This document shows positions 26,522 through 35,881 of a DNA stretch of 50,475 nucleotides, piece by piece (position 1 is the first letter of the stretch; every line of letters starts with the position of its first letter). The translations under genes were made by a program, and so were the position numbers. Source of the stretch: a bacterium (GTDB lineage Archaea > Thermoplasmatota > Thermoplasmata > Lutacidiplasmatales > UBA184); contig DAIDCO010000007.1 of assembly GCA_027309555.1 (NCBI GenBank), forward strand, positions 1 through 50,475, given 5' to 3'. The notes under the pieces are model-generated. The model was not told the origin of the DNA. It did not search any database and saw nothing but the letters and a program-made list of their open reading frames with translations.

Positions 26522-29500
26522 CTAACGGAAAGCGGAGGGAGGCGAGTCGGGCTCTCGCCGGCGCGCCGAGCGAATCAGCAAGGCGGACGTCACGGCGCCC
26601 GAGAGGGCCAACACGGTCGCGACCGTGGCCGCTTGAGCGAGGGCCGCGATGGGCGGGATCCCGAGGGCGCTCCCGGAGTGTACCGGGGTGAACTCGATGG
26701 TGAGGTTCGTCGCTCTTCCCGAGAGGAGGAGACTTCCGTTCGCCGGGTCCGGGGAAAAGTGATCGGGAGCGGAGACCGAGAACGTGTACGTGCCCACGGG
26801 CACGAGCAGGTCGACGTTCGAGGAATGGGCCACCCAGGAAGCCGTTCCGATGCGCACCGCCCAGTGGGCCCCGACGGGCAGTCCCCGGGCGATGACCCAA
26901 AGCGTACTGGCTCGCAGGAAGCGGATCGGGAAAGGAGCGGGAGCGGAGTCGTTGACCGTGAACCCTCCCCGATCGAGGGACCCGAAGAAACCGGGAATCG
27001 GAGTGACGTTGTACATGTATGCCCCGTGGCGCTCCTCGAGGACGAGCTCGGAGGTGGTAGACCCGTAGGTCACGTTCCGAAGCGAGATGGACCATTCGGT
27101 TCCCGTGGGGAGTCCGGACTCCTGCCAGACGACGGGAAACTCGGGGTCGGTGTCCGCGGCGGGAACGAAGTCGACCGCGACCGCCGCGGGGCTCCGACCC
27201 GCGACCGTGAACGACCCCGAGTACGGCCGGGCGGTGTAGTTAGAGCCAACCCCTACCGTGTACGCAAAGGACCCATTCGGCTCGGGGAGCGCGAGGTCCG
27301 CCCCCGTTCCGCTGATCGTCGAATCCCCTACGCGCACCGACCAGGGGTAGCCGATGGGGAGTCCATTCTCGGCGAACTCCACCATGTACCCTGAACGATT
27401 GCCACTCGCCGCCGAGAACGAAATCGGCACCCGGGCGCCCGAGCCTGCGATCAAGAGTTCGCCCCCCTGTGGGGCCGGAACATACCCCGGGACGGGTGCG
27501 ACGGAGTAGGCGTACGTCCCGTTGCCGGAGTACGCCGAGACGGTAGGGTTCGAGGAGAAGGAGGAGGAATCCCCCAGGGTGACGGACCAGTTCGTCCCTT
27601 GCGGAAGGCCAACCTCCTCGAATTGCACCCCGTACCCCGACGGCGCGAGCGTGAAGTTGATCGGGATCGGGTTGATGGGGGCGCCCTCGACAGTGAACGT
27701 CCCCTGGTCCGGAAGGGACGCGTAACGGCCGACGGGACCGACGGTAAAGGCGTGCGTTCCGTTCGCCGCGAGCGCGAGCAAGGAGCGTCCGTCTCCGGAG
27801 AAAACCTGCGACCCTACGTGCACGCTCCAGAGAGCGCCGGTCGGGAGTCCCGTTTCGGTGAAATTGACGACGTACCCAGTGGCGAACAACGCGGTCTCGT
27901 TCAGGGGTCCGTGGGGGATCAATGTGACCGAAGAGTTCGGACCAGTGTAATTTCCGCTTCCACCCCCCACCCATCCACGGGCGACCCAACCGGGGGCCGG
28001 AGCTGCGGTCAGCGTGACGGGGATACCGGCGTTCCACCACGCTACGTCGGGCCGGACCGACCCGCCGAAGCTCGGGCGGGCGGCGAGGTTCACGGAGTAC
28101 TGAAGGAAGTAGGGGACGCTGACGCTCGTCCCGTTCTGCCCCACCGTCACATACATCGGAGGCTCGGCTTGCCAACGCTCGTGCGGGCGGGCGAGCGGCG
28201 TTCCCGCGCCGGGCCCCGGAACGAGCCGATAGGTGCCGGGGGTCAGGTACTCCGAGATGCTGGTCGACGCGGAGGTGGACTCCCTCCCGCCGACGCCGAG
28301 GAACCATCGGGTTCCGTTCGCCAGTCCGCTCTCGGTGAACTGCACGGGGACCACCCGCGACGGTCGCTGTTCGAACAGCACGAGGCTGTTGGGGGGAAGC
28401 ACGTAGGACCCGGGCGCACCCGGAAAGTAGTTCGACACCGGCGCTTCGGTCGAGTTGTTGGACCAGCTCCACGCCGCGGTGGGCTCGGAAAGCGCGGCTC
28501 CCGGGAACGAGGGGGCAAACTGCACGCTCTGCGATAGGTTGGTGTTCACGACCAGGAGGTCGGAGCGGTTCCCGTCCGAGGGGTCGCGGGTCGCGACCCC
28601 GTAGAGGCCGGGAAAGCCGCCGGAGAACGAAACAGGGTACGCGTCCCGGCCCAGGTGGCTCAGGATGTCGCTCTGGAGTACGAAGAGCGGGCGCGCGTTC
28701 CCCGAGATAGCGAACCAAGAGTTGGCCGTATCGAGGACGGCGGCGAAGGCGTCCACATTGGTCAGATTGAAATCGATCGCTTGGGCCATTTGCGCCGCCA
28801 TGTACATGGCCCCCGGGAATCCGAGCGAATAGTGGTCCGCGTCGGGCCGCCCGGTGATCGCGCTTCCGATCTCAGTAAACGTGAGCGCGATCGGCCCGCA
28901 CGAGCCACAGCTTGCCGTCAGGTTGGCGATCAGCCCCTCGAGATACGGGACCCGTGCCGGGACGGAGAGGGAATTGGAAGGACTAAGGGTTGCATAGAAC
29001 TCGCTCAAGGTGTCGTTGGTCGGAGCGGGGTCGGGGTAGACGTGGATCGAGATCGCACTGATGTTGGGTCCGTCCACGGAGATCACGGCGGCGATCCACT
29101 TGCCGATCTCGTCGTTCGCCGGCGTCCGGCCGACGGCGGGGAGCCCGATGATGCGGGCCGTCGGGTCGACCTGCCGCATGCTCAACGTATAGTTATGGAC
29201 CTCCCAAGCGTACTCCATCGAGTTGGGCGCGGGCACCGTGGTGTTCCAGCTCCCCCACGGCTGGCGCCAGTGACTCCAGAATCCGGGCTCGTTACCGATC
29301 TCCCATGCCACGGGGTGGAGTCCGAGGACGTTCTCGGAGTAGTTCACGATCTGGGCGGCGATGGCGGGGTCGTCGATCTCGCCCGGTACCTGCAGGATCG
29401 GGGTACACCCTACCGAGCGACACCACTCCGCGAACGCAGCTTCCGAAGTCGGCGCGATCTCTGCAGCAGCGGCGCCCTTCCAGATCTGGTTCGTGAGCGG

Positions 29501-29854
29501 GTCGTAGGCATCTCCCATCGTGGCTCCCGGCCAGACCACGGTTCGCGCGGGGGTCGCCGCGACGGCCGCCGCCTCGTACGGGAGCAGCGGAGCGATCGGA
29601 GAGACCGTCGTCCCCCAGAACGTGGAGGCTAACTCGAACGGTGCGGGGGCGAAGGAAAGCGAGGCGCTTGGCGCGCTGGTCAGGGCCGGTTGTAGGAAGC
29701 CGACGGTCCGGTTCGGCTCGTCCCCTCGGGGCGAAAGGGCGAGGCTCCCGAACGAGGGCCCTTGAACCACGAGGGTGACGAGGACAGCGAGCGCGAAGAC
29801 GGTGGCCCCTCGGCGAAATCGTCCGTGCCGGACCGTAGAGTGGGCTCTGGCCAC
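26522..29854 (-). CDS. Large surface protein: glycosidase-like domain plus ETGLPSGT-type repeats
   Basis: About 1110 residues. Signal peptide (ATVFALAVLVTLVVQG), then a glycoside-hydrolase-like TIM barrel related to 22783-24270: EWCRSVGCTPILQVPGEIDD matches EWCRSVSCRAIVTLPAEIDD (residue 142 on) there, and WEIGNEPGFW and LTFTEIGS give the two glutamates. After it come about six modules of the ETGL type (VQFTESGLANGTRW, VNFTETGLPTGALW, VQFEEVGLPQGTNW, VEFAENGLPIGYPW, VVWQESGLPTGTEW, VIARGLPVGAHW). A C-terminal anchor with basic tail (SARRREP) ends the chain. Starts at 29854 (after GGGGGGT) or 29875; ATG 29935 overlaps the TATAAC box. Confidence 0.78.
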   Translation of the reverse strand: MARAHSTVRHGRFRRGATVFALAVLVTLVVQGPSFGSLALSPRGDEPNRTVGFLQPALTSAPSASLSFAPAPFELASTFWGTTVSPIAPLLPYEAAAVAATPARTVVWPGATMGDAYDPLTNQIWKGAAAAEIAPTSEAAFAEWCRSVGCTPILQVPGEIDDPAIAAQIVNYSENVLGLHPVAWEIGNEPGFWSHWRQPWGSWNTTVPAPNSMEYAWEVHNYTLSMRQVDPTARIIGLPAVGRTPANDEIGKWIAAVISVDGPNISAISIHVYPDPAPTNDTLSEFYATLSPSNSLSVPARVPYLEGLIANLTASCGSCGPIALTFTEIGSAITGRPDADHYSLGFPGAMYMAAQMAQAIDFNLTNVDAFAAVLDTANSWFAISGNARPLFVLQSDILSHLGRDAYPVSFSGGFPGLYGVATRDPSDGNRSDLLVVNTNLSQSVQFAPSFPGAALSEPTAAWSWSNNSTEAPVSNYFPGAPGSYVLPPNSLVLFEQRPSRVVPVQFTESGLANGTRWFLGVGGRESTSASTSISEYLTPGTYRLVPGPGAGTPLARPHERWQAEPPMYVTVGQNGTSVSVPYFLQYSVNLAARPSFGGSVRPDVAWWNAGIPVTLTAAPAPGWVARGWVGGGSGNYTGPNSSVTLIPHGPLNETALFATGYVVNFTETGLPTGALWSVHVGSQVFSGDGRSLLALAANGTHAFTVGPVGRYASLPDQGTFTVEGAPINPIPINFTLAPSGYGVQFEEVGLPQGTNWSVTLGDSSSFSSNPTVSAYSGNGTYAYSVAPVPGYVPAPQGGELLIAGSGARVPISFSAASGNRSGYMVEFAENGLPIGYPWSVRVGDSTISGTGADLALPEPNGSFAYTVGVGSNYTARPYSGSFTVAGRSPAAVAVDFVPAADTDPEFPVVWQESGLPTGTEWSISLRNVTYGSTTSELVLEERHGAYMYNVTPIPGFFGSLDRGGFTVNDSAPAPFPIRFLRASTLWVIARGLPVGAHWAVRIGTASWVAHSSNVDLLVPVGTYTFSVSAPDHFSPDPANGSLLLSGRATNLTIEFTPVHSGSALGIPPIAALAQAATVATVLALSGAVTSALLIRSARRREPDSPPSAFR

Positions 29855-29989
29855 TGTGCGATTACCCCCCTTCACCCGGCCCGTCCCTCGCCCACCGATG
29901 CGGAATCGCGCACTCGCGTCCAGGTAGTTATACATCGCGGAAGGCGCATGGCTAGGATTCGCGACGATTTGTGGGGAGGGGCTCGGTCC

Positions 29990-30712
29990 CTACGGGTGCC
30001 GGGTACCGACGCGGGCTTCCAGGGACAGACCGAGCTCGGTGAAACCCCGAGGGACCCACCAGACCACGCAACCGGGGAATCCACGGGAGTCGAGGTCGCC
30101 CCACGCGGCCCGCGCCTGGGGGACGTCGACCGTGTTCGGTAGTCCCGGACAGACCGTGACTTGGACGTGAGGTAAGGCGGTGCCAAAGTCTCGCTGGATC
30201 CGATCGATCGCATCTTTCCAGGCCCCCCTGCGGAGGGCGGCCTGAGTCTGGACACATATCTCGTCGGCCACGCCCCGAAACCGAGCGTAGTCCCACTCGT
30301 GGGCGGGGTTCAGCAGGGCTTGGCCAGTAAGGTAGGCGACCAAACGTAATCCCCGCGCGCGCGTGGTTTCGGTTGCCCGTGCGATGGAGGCGAGCGCCGC
30401 GGAGGGGTCGAAGCTAAACTCGGGCTCGTTCGGAAAGTTCGGCTCGTAGTCGTAGAAGATGCCCACCACCGGCGGTCCCACGGACGCGGCTAGGCGCTCG
30501 ACGTTGGCGAAACCGCTCGTGAACGCATAGATGCTCGCGTGAGGGTGGGCCGCTCCAAGCAGTTCCGCGAGCTCCCGGATCTTCGTCGGGTCCGCGACCC
30601 GGTCCACCCCCCCGGTGCTGATGGTGAGCCAGTCCCCGGGACGAACGAGCCCCGGGTGGTCGATCAGCATCTGAACCGTCTCGCGATTTGTCACCGGGAT
30701 CACGGCTCGCAT
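29990..30712 (-). CDS. Cytosolic TIM-barrel-like protein, possible glycosidase-like, 240 aa
   Basis: Alternating strands and helices of a TIM barrel: DWLTISTGG, IYAFTSG, VGIFYDYEPN, LRLVAYLTGQ, EICVQTQA, VQVTVCPGLPN and CVVWWVPRGF. YDYEP at the end of a central strand resembles the acidic motif of GH18-type barrels, but the full DxxDxDxE is absent. There is no signal peptide. Family not recognised with confidence. ATG 30712 has GGAG eight bases ahead and a CCTATAGC box (30765-30772) about 55 nt upstream. It is the first gene of a minus-strand run that continues into the surface glycosidase and GT2 genes, so a role in sugar metabolism is inferred from context. Confidence 0.6.
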   Translation of the reverse strand: MRAVIPVTNRETVQMLIDHPGLVRPGDWLTISTGGVDRVADPTKIRELAELLGAAHPHASIYAFTSGFANVERLAASVGPPVVGIFYDYEPNFPNEPEFSFDPSAALASIARATETTRARGLRLVAYLTGQALLNPAHEWDYARFRGVADEICVQTQAALRRGAWKDAIDRIQRDFGTALPHVQVTVCPGLPNTVDVPQARAAWGDLDSRGFPGCVVWWVPRGFTELGLSLEARVGTRHP

Positions 30713-30949
30713 CGAACGCACTCCATCGAACGCATCCCGCCCGGGCGAGCCCCAGTCTCGGACCGCTATAGGCCTAGCTGCCGTCCCGAGGCTCGAAGCG
30801 AACGTTCTCCCTTGGCGCGCACCCGTCCCTTGGGTCGGGTCCCGCGAGCGGATCGCCCAACGACGCGGTTTCGGGGGGAAGCCACGCCCGACTCGACGTG
30901 GGGAGATTCCGAACCGTGAAGAGGGCCGGGCGGTTCGGTGGCCATCGCG

Positions 30950-31915
30950 ATGCGGATCCTCGTATTCGACGAACTCAGCGCGGCTCTCGACCTCGATCGC
31001 AGCTTGGTCCACCTCGCGGCGTTCGGAGGAACGTTCCCCCGCGCCGCGGTGGAGCTCTTGCGGCGTCGAACGAAGAGCTTCGCTGACTACGTGGGGGTCT
31101 TTGCGGTCGAGCGGAACCAGGTCCTGGGCCAGGTCTTCGTGCTCCGGATCCCGTACGCGTTTCGAGACGGTCCCGACACACTGAGCGGTATCGCGGCCGT
31201 CGGGACGCGCCCCGATCATGGCCGCGGGGGCATCGCCCGAACGCTGATGATGGAAGTCCATCGACGCGAGCGCGACTCCGGCATCCGCTATTCGGCGCTG
31301 TGGACCAATCGCTCTTGGGGGGCCCACGGACTCTACGAGAAGCTCGGCTACCGTGACGTCTATTCGTCGCCCTGGGCCGTGCATGCCTCGGCCTCACGAG
31401 CTTCTCGCCGCGCGCCTCCCCGAGGGGTCGGGGCGGGCCGTACGAGCGACCTCGAGGGAATCGACCGGTTGCACGATGCCCTGGCGGCGCACCGGCTCGG
31501 GTACTTCCGACGACCGCACGGATTCTCGCTCGCAGAAGTTCGTTGGGGCGGGATCGACCCCGGGTCGAACCTCCTCGTCGCGCGGCGAGGTAAGGACCTA
31601 GCGGGGTACGCCCAGCTCGACCGCAGCCCTCGCCGCGTGATCTGCGGGGAGCTCGTAGCGCGTTCGGAGTCGATCCGCCGGGCGCTCGTGGCGGAGGTCG
31701 GCCGGTCCGCACGGGGCGTGCCCTACGCGTTCCAGCATACGCCCGTCACCGATTCCCCCGCGCTCTTCCGAGGGCCGAACTACGTCGCCGCCCCCCTGGG
31801 GTGGTATGGCATGATGGGAAACGCCCTAGGTCGCGAGTGGTCCCGACGCGAGGCGGTGGCCGAGTTCGCGACCGAGGACCCCCGATTCATTTGTCTCGCC
31901 GCGGATCGATTCTAG
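30950..31915 (+). CDS. GNAT-family N-acetyltransferase, two-domain
   Basis: About 321 residues. The N-terminal half is a GNAT fold: beta strand VGVFAVERNQVLGQVFVLRI, the acetyl-CoA loop VGTRPDHGRGGIARTLMME (Q/RxxGxG/A-like: DHGRGGIA), and ALWTNRSWGAHGLYEKLGYRDV, the classic C-terminal GNAT motif. The second half (about 170-320) looks like a degenerate GNAT or sterol-carrier-like domain (LLVARRGKDLAGYAQLDRS). Acceptor substrate is unknown; soluble, no signal. ATG 30950 gives the start MRILVFDE; a GTG at 30938 is in frame. It is divergent from the TIM-barrel gene. No clear TATA box was seen. Confidence 0.78.
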   Translation: MRILVFDELSAALDLDRSLVHLAAFGGTFPRAAVELLRRRTKSFADYVGVFAVERNQVLGQVFVLRIPYAFRDGPDTLSGIAAVGTRPDHGRGGIARTLMMEVHRRERDSGIRYSALWTNRSWGAHGLYEKLGYRDVYSSPWAVHASASRASRRAPPRGVGAGRTSDLEGIDRLHDALAAHRLGYFRRPHGFSLAEVRWGGIDPGSNLLVARRGKDLAGYAQLDRSPRRVICGELVARSESIRRALVAEVGRSARGVPYAFQHTPVTDSPALFRGPNYVAAPLGWYGMMGNALGREWSRREAVAEFATEDPRFICLAADRF

Positions 31916-32087
31916 AGCGCGCGACGGTCTGCGACCTCGGACCCATCGGGGGACGTCCTCCATCCCCCGTGAGGTAGCGGACCGCCCTGACGCGCTCCGG
32001 GCGGGGCGCGGCACGGTCCGACCGCGCCGATCAACGCGGACCTCTCGCGAGCCGTTCGCCGGCGCCCCACTCCCGCCGCGCGGGTCT

Positions 32088-32095
32088 CCATATAC
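32088..32095 (+). promoter_or_regulatory. TATA-like box of the MacB/LolD-type ABC operon
   Basis: CCATATAC about 35 nt before ATG 32127, in the 211-nt gap after the acetyltransferase gene. The rest of the gap shows no gene. Confidence 0.45.
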
Positions 32096-32126
32096 CCAAT
32101 GGGGCTGGGCGACTCCGGAACCGGAC

Positions 32127-32804
32127 ATGGCCGAGACGGTAGTGGCGGGGCGTGACGTCTGGAAAGTGTACGGCTCGGGGGACATGGCCGTGCCGGCACT
32201 GCAGGGCATCGACGTCGACATCTATCGAGGGGAGATCCTCGCGATCATGGGTCCGTCGGGGTGTGGAAAGACGACCTTCCTCAACTGCTTCAGCGGGCTC
32301 GACGACATCTCTCGGGGCAGCGTCACGGTCGAGGGGACCGACATCCACTCGATGCCCGACACGAAGAAGAGCGAGTATCGCGCCCGGCGCACCGGGTTCG
32401 TGTTTCAGTCCTACAACCTGCTACCGATCCTCTCCGCCGAGGAGAACGTGGAAATGCCGCTCCTGATCGGCGGCCGGTCCGCGAAGGAAGCGCGGTCCGA
32501 AGCGCGATCGATCCTGACCGAGATGGGACTCGGAGACCGTCTTACGCACCGACCGGCCGAGCTCTCGGGGGGTCAGCAGCAGCGAGTCTCGCTGGCCCGC
32601 GCGCTCGTCGCGCATCCGGCGATCGTCTGGGCCGACGAGCCCACGGGAAACCTCGACGCCGAGGGGTCCCGCCAGGTCGCCACCGTGCTACGGCAGCTGA
32701 ACGGTCAGTTCCACCAGACGATGGTTGTTGTGACCCACGATGCGGATGTTGCGGCCGCGTGCGACCGGACGCTTCACATGCGCGACGGCCGGTTCCTCCC
32801 CTGA
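32127..32804 (+). CDS. ABC transporter ATP-binding protein, MacB/LolD type
   Basis: 225 residues, the usual size. Walker A GPSGCGKTT, Q-loop FQSYNLLP, signature LSGGQQQR, Walker B IVWADEPTGNLD and the H-loop VTHD are all present. The ALQGIDVDIYRGEI and EPTGNLD stretches are typical of the MacB/LolD/FtsE branch that powers FtsX-type mechanotransmitting permeases. It is followed after 11 nt by exactly such a permease, so the two form one exporter or membrane-protein extraction machine. Substrate cannot be read. Confidence 0.93.
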   Translation: MAETVVAGRDVWKVYGSGDMAVPALQGIDVDIYRGEILAIMGPSGCGKTTFLNCFSGLDDISRGSVTVEGTDIHSMPDTKKSEYRARRTGFVFQSYNLLPILSAEENVEMPLLIGGRSAKEARSEARSILTEMGLGDRLTHRPAELSGGQQQRVSLARALVAHPAIVWADEPTGNLDAEGSRQVATVLRQLNGQFHQTMVVVTHDADVAAACDRTLHMRDGRFLP

Positions 32805-32815
32805 GGTGGCTCGGG

Positions 32816-35770
32816 ATGGTAAGCTCCCTTGTGGCGGGCCTCCTGCTGATCCTGGTCGCGGTCGCCGCGGTCACCGCCCTCCTGTCGATCCGCCACCGGC
32901 TCGCGTTCCGCATCGCCCTGCGCAATGTCCGTCGGGGTCGGGCCCGAACCGCGCTGCTCATCGCGGGCCTCCTGGTCGGAACCACGATCATTTCGGGGAG
33001 TCTCGTGGTCGGAGACACCGTCCAACAGCTCTCGTTCCACTACACCTACCTCGGTGCGGGGTACGTCGACGAGGCCATCGCAGGGTCTTCGAGCTCGGGC
33101 GGATTGTCGTACTTCCCGTATGCGGTGTACGGCCAAACGGTCACGGCGATCGGCGCGGACACGTCGATCGCGGGCGTCGCTCCCGAGATCGTGGACGCCG
33201 CATCGGCGTACGACCGGAATAGTGGGATCCCCGAGACGAATCTCAACCTCATCGGCGTGAACGCCAACCAAAGCACCGCGCTCGGCCCGTTCGTGGCGGA
33301 CAACGGCAGCCAGCTCTCGGGTCCCGTTCCGGGCGGCGTGCTCCTCGACGACCAGGCGGCGTCCGCCCTCAACGCTACGACCGGGGACTCGCTCGTCGTC
33401 TACGCGCAGAACGTGGTCGCGCTTCGGGTCCAGGCGATCGTTCAGGACAATGTGCGGGGGGCCTTCATCACGGGGGGGATCCAGCCGGGCAACCTCTTCG
33501 TCTCGCTCTCCACCGCCCAGCGGCTCGAGAACGCCACGGGGGCTATCAACTACATCGCCATCACGAACTCAGGCTCGCAGGCTGCGGGGGCTTCGGCGTC
33601 TCCGGCCGTGGCGGCATCCCTCAACTCGACCCTGGCCGGGGTCCTCGCCCCGTACGGGCTGTCGATCACCACGCCGCTCGAGACCGGGCTCAACCAAGCG
33701 ACGCAGAGCAGCCAGAGCACCCTGACGATCTTCCTCGTGCTCGGATTGTTCTCGATCGTCGCGGGCGCGATGCTGATCCTCGGCATCTTCGTGATGCTCG
33801 CCGAGGAGCGAAAGGGGGAGATGGGCATGCTCCGGGCCATCGGCATGCGTCGGAGGGAGCTCGTCTACACCTACTACTTCGAGGGAGTGGCCTATGCGGC
33901 CGGCAGCGCGGCCGCGGGCACCTTCCTTGGGGTCGCGGTCGGGTACCTCCTCGCCTATCTTGCGGGCTTCATCCTCACGAACCAGGGCCTACCTGCGAAT
34001 GCGATCCTTGAGTCGTTCACGGTCTCGGGGGAGAGCCTCGCCATCGCCTATGTCGCCGGTTTCCTGCTGACGCTCGGGACCGTCCTCGTCGCCTCTCGCC
34101 GATCGAGCCGTCTCAATATCGTGCGAGCCATCCGGGACGTACCCGAGCCTCCCCCCCCGGTCCGTACGTACACGTTCCTCGCCTACCTCGGAGCCGGGCT
34201 GCTCCTCCTTGGACTCTTCGGATTCCTCGAGACCTATCGGGGGACCACCGACCTTTCCTATCCGATCCTCACGGGTTCGATGGTCATTTTGGGGGTCGGA
34301 CTCGTTGCCGCCCGTTTCCTCCGAAATCGGCTCGTGTTCAGTTCGGTGGGCGTGGCCCTTCTCCTCTGGGCGGGCTGGGAGCCCCTCCACTCCTATCTTT
34401 TTGGCACCGCGCACGGCGGAGGGATCTTCATCGTCTTCGTCGAGGGGATCCTGATGGTGGGCGGGGTCCTCCTCGTTTTCGTCTTCAACGCGCGCTACGT
34501 TCCGTCGGTGCTACGTCGACTGCTCGGAACGCGCGTCGACTCGAGTCCGGTGGTTCGCATCGGCCTTGACTACCCCACCCGCCAGCCGACCCGCACCGTC
34601 GTGAGCCTCACCATCTTCGCACTCGTCATCTTCACGATGGTCGCCACCGCCGCCTTCGGCTCCACCCTCCAGGGTAATCTCAACTACGCGGTCGCGAACC
34701 AGTCGGGCGGCTACAGTTTCTTTGGCGGTTCCCAGACGCCCCTCCCGAACCTCTGGGGAGAGATCGCGAACAACTCGACCCTCTCCGCTCTGTTCACGAA
34801 CGCGGTCGGTCTCACCGCGGGCGTGGTGAACGTCGACGTACCGGGCTACTCGGCGAACCCTTACTCCGACCGGTTGTACTCCGCGCCGGTTCGCCCGGCG
34901 GGGCCGACCGATTTCTACTCGACGAACGGGTTCTCGTTCGCCTCCACCCTCGACGGGCGGAGCGCAGCCGCCACGTTCCAGGAACTCGCGACCAACCGCT
35001 CCGTGGCCGTGGTCGACGACTCCTACGCGCCCGCGACTTCCTCCGTCTCCGGGGGCTCCGGGGGGCCCCATCCCACCCTCTCGGCGGGGACGACGATCTC
35101 GGTCGCGTCGCTCCGAGGGAATGCGGCCGTGAGCGTGACGGTGATCGGCATCCTGACCGAGTCGATCGTCTCCGGCGTCTGGCTGAACCCGCTCGCCGCC
35201 TCGGCGCTCGGCTACACGAACGAGACCGCGTACTTCCTCACGGTCGCCCCCGGGGTCTCCACGACCCACGCCTCGCAGGAGCTGAAGCGCGCGTTCTTTG
35301 CGGCGGGGCTCGTCCTTTTCGACCTCCGGGGCCTGCTCGCCAGCTCGATCAACACCACGGAGGGGTTCATCGGGCTCCTCGAGATCTTCGTCGGCCTGGG
35401 GCTCGCGGTCGGCGTTGCCGCGATGGGGATCCTGGCCCTACGGGCCGTGGTGGAGCGGCGGCGGGAGATCGGCATGTTGCGGGCGTCCGGCTTCACCCAG
35501 CGGATGGTCCTCCGGGCGTTCGTCCTCGAGTACTCGTTCGTGACGCTGCTCGGGGTGGGGATCGGCGTCGTGCTCGGCCTGCTCATCGTCTACAATCTGA
35601 CGACCAGCCCGAGCGCCTCGGCCGCGGGCATCCAGACCTTCGTCGCGCCGTGGCCTACGGTCGGGGAGATCGCGATCGTGGCGTACGGGTTGGTGTTGGT
35701 GGCGATCGCAGGGCCCTCCCTGCGGGCCGCGCGTCTTCCTCCGGCGGAAGCGGTTCGCGCGACGGAGTGA
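32816..35770 (+). CDS. FtsX/MacB-type ABC permease, double-length
   Basis: 984 residues containing two FtsX-type permease units. A first membrane segment (SLVAGLLLILVAVAAVTALL) and a second (TALLIAGLLVGTTIISGSLVV) lead into an extracellular domain, then a three-helix FtsX block with ERKGEMGMLRAIGMRRRE. Central membrane segments and a second extracellular domain follow, then a final FtsX block with ERRREIGMLRASGFTQR. Both cytosolic coupling motifs (E-x2-GMLRA-x-G) are intact. The start ATG 32816 has GAGGTGG at ideal distance, overlapping the stop of the ATPase gene. In archaea such pairs are inferred to export peptides or lipids or to handle surface proteins. Confidence 0.9.
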   Translation: MVSSLVAGLLLILVAVAAVTALLSIRHRLAFRIALRNVRRGRARTALLIAGLLVGTTIISGSLVVGDTVQQLSFHYTYLGAGYVDEAIAGSSSSGGLSYFPYAVYGQTVTAIGADTSIAGVAPEIVDAASAYDRNSGIPETNLNLIGVNANQSTALGPFVADNGSQLSGPVPGGVLLDDQAASALNATTGDSLVVYAQNVVALRVQAIVQDNVRGAFITGGIQPGNLFVSLSTAQRLENATGAINYIAITNSGSQAAGASASPAVAASLNSTLAGVLAPYGLSITTPLETGLNQATQSSQSTLTIFLVLGLFSIVAGAMLILGIFVMLAEERKGEMGMLRAIGMRRRELVYTYYFEGVAYAAGSAAAGTFLGVAVGYLLAYLAGFILTNQGLPANAILESFTVSGESLAIAYVAGFLLTLGTVLVASRRSSRLNIVRAIRDVPEPPPPVRTYTFLAYLGAGLLLLGLFGFLETYRGTTDLSYPILTGSMVILGVGLVAARFLRNRLVFSSVGVALLLWAGWEPLHSYLFGTAHGGGIFIVFVEGILMVGGVLLVFVFNARYVPSVLRRLLGTRVDSSPVVRIGLDYPTRQPTRTVVSLTIFALVIFTMVATAAFGSTLQGNLNYAVANQSGGYSFFGGSQTPLPNLWGEIANNSTLSALFTNAVGLTAGVVNVDVPGYSANPYSDRLYSAPVRPAGPTDFYSTNGFSFASTLDGRSAAATFQELATNRSVAVVDDSYAPATSSVSGGSGGPHPTLSAGTTISVASLRGNAAVSVTVIGILTESIVSGVWLNPLAASALGYTNETAYFLTVAPGVSTTHASQELKRAFFAAGLVLFDLRGLLASSINTTEGFIGLLEIFVGLGLAVGVAAMGILALRAVVERRREIGMLRASGFTQRMVLRAFVLEYSFVTLLGVGIGVVLGLLIVYNLTTSPSASAAGIQTFVAPWPTVGEIAIVAYGLVLVAIAGPSLRAARLPPAEAVRATE

Positions 35771-35881
35771 AGGTTCCGGTCCTCGCGCTCGACCTCTTCC
35801 GCTGCCGGGTCATCGCCCCCGCCGGCCCCCCCCCACGACCCGGCGTCCGTCCCACGGGTAGGGGACGAGCGGTGCACCGGT
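35771..35881. other. Short convergent gap
   Basis: About 110 GC-rich bases with a C-tract near 35826-35833, between the FtsX permease and the ABC-2 permease genes. No gene or clear terminator stem was recognised. Confidence 0.3.

Noticed and set aside
30713..31384. Upstream extension of the TIM-barrel frame
   Set aside because: Overlaps the GNAT gene on the other strand and reads as low-complexity charged sequence; ATG 30712 has an SD site.
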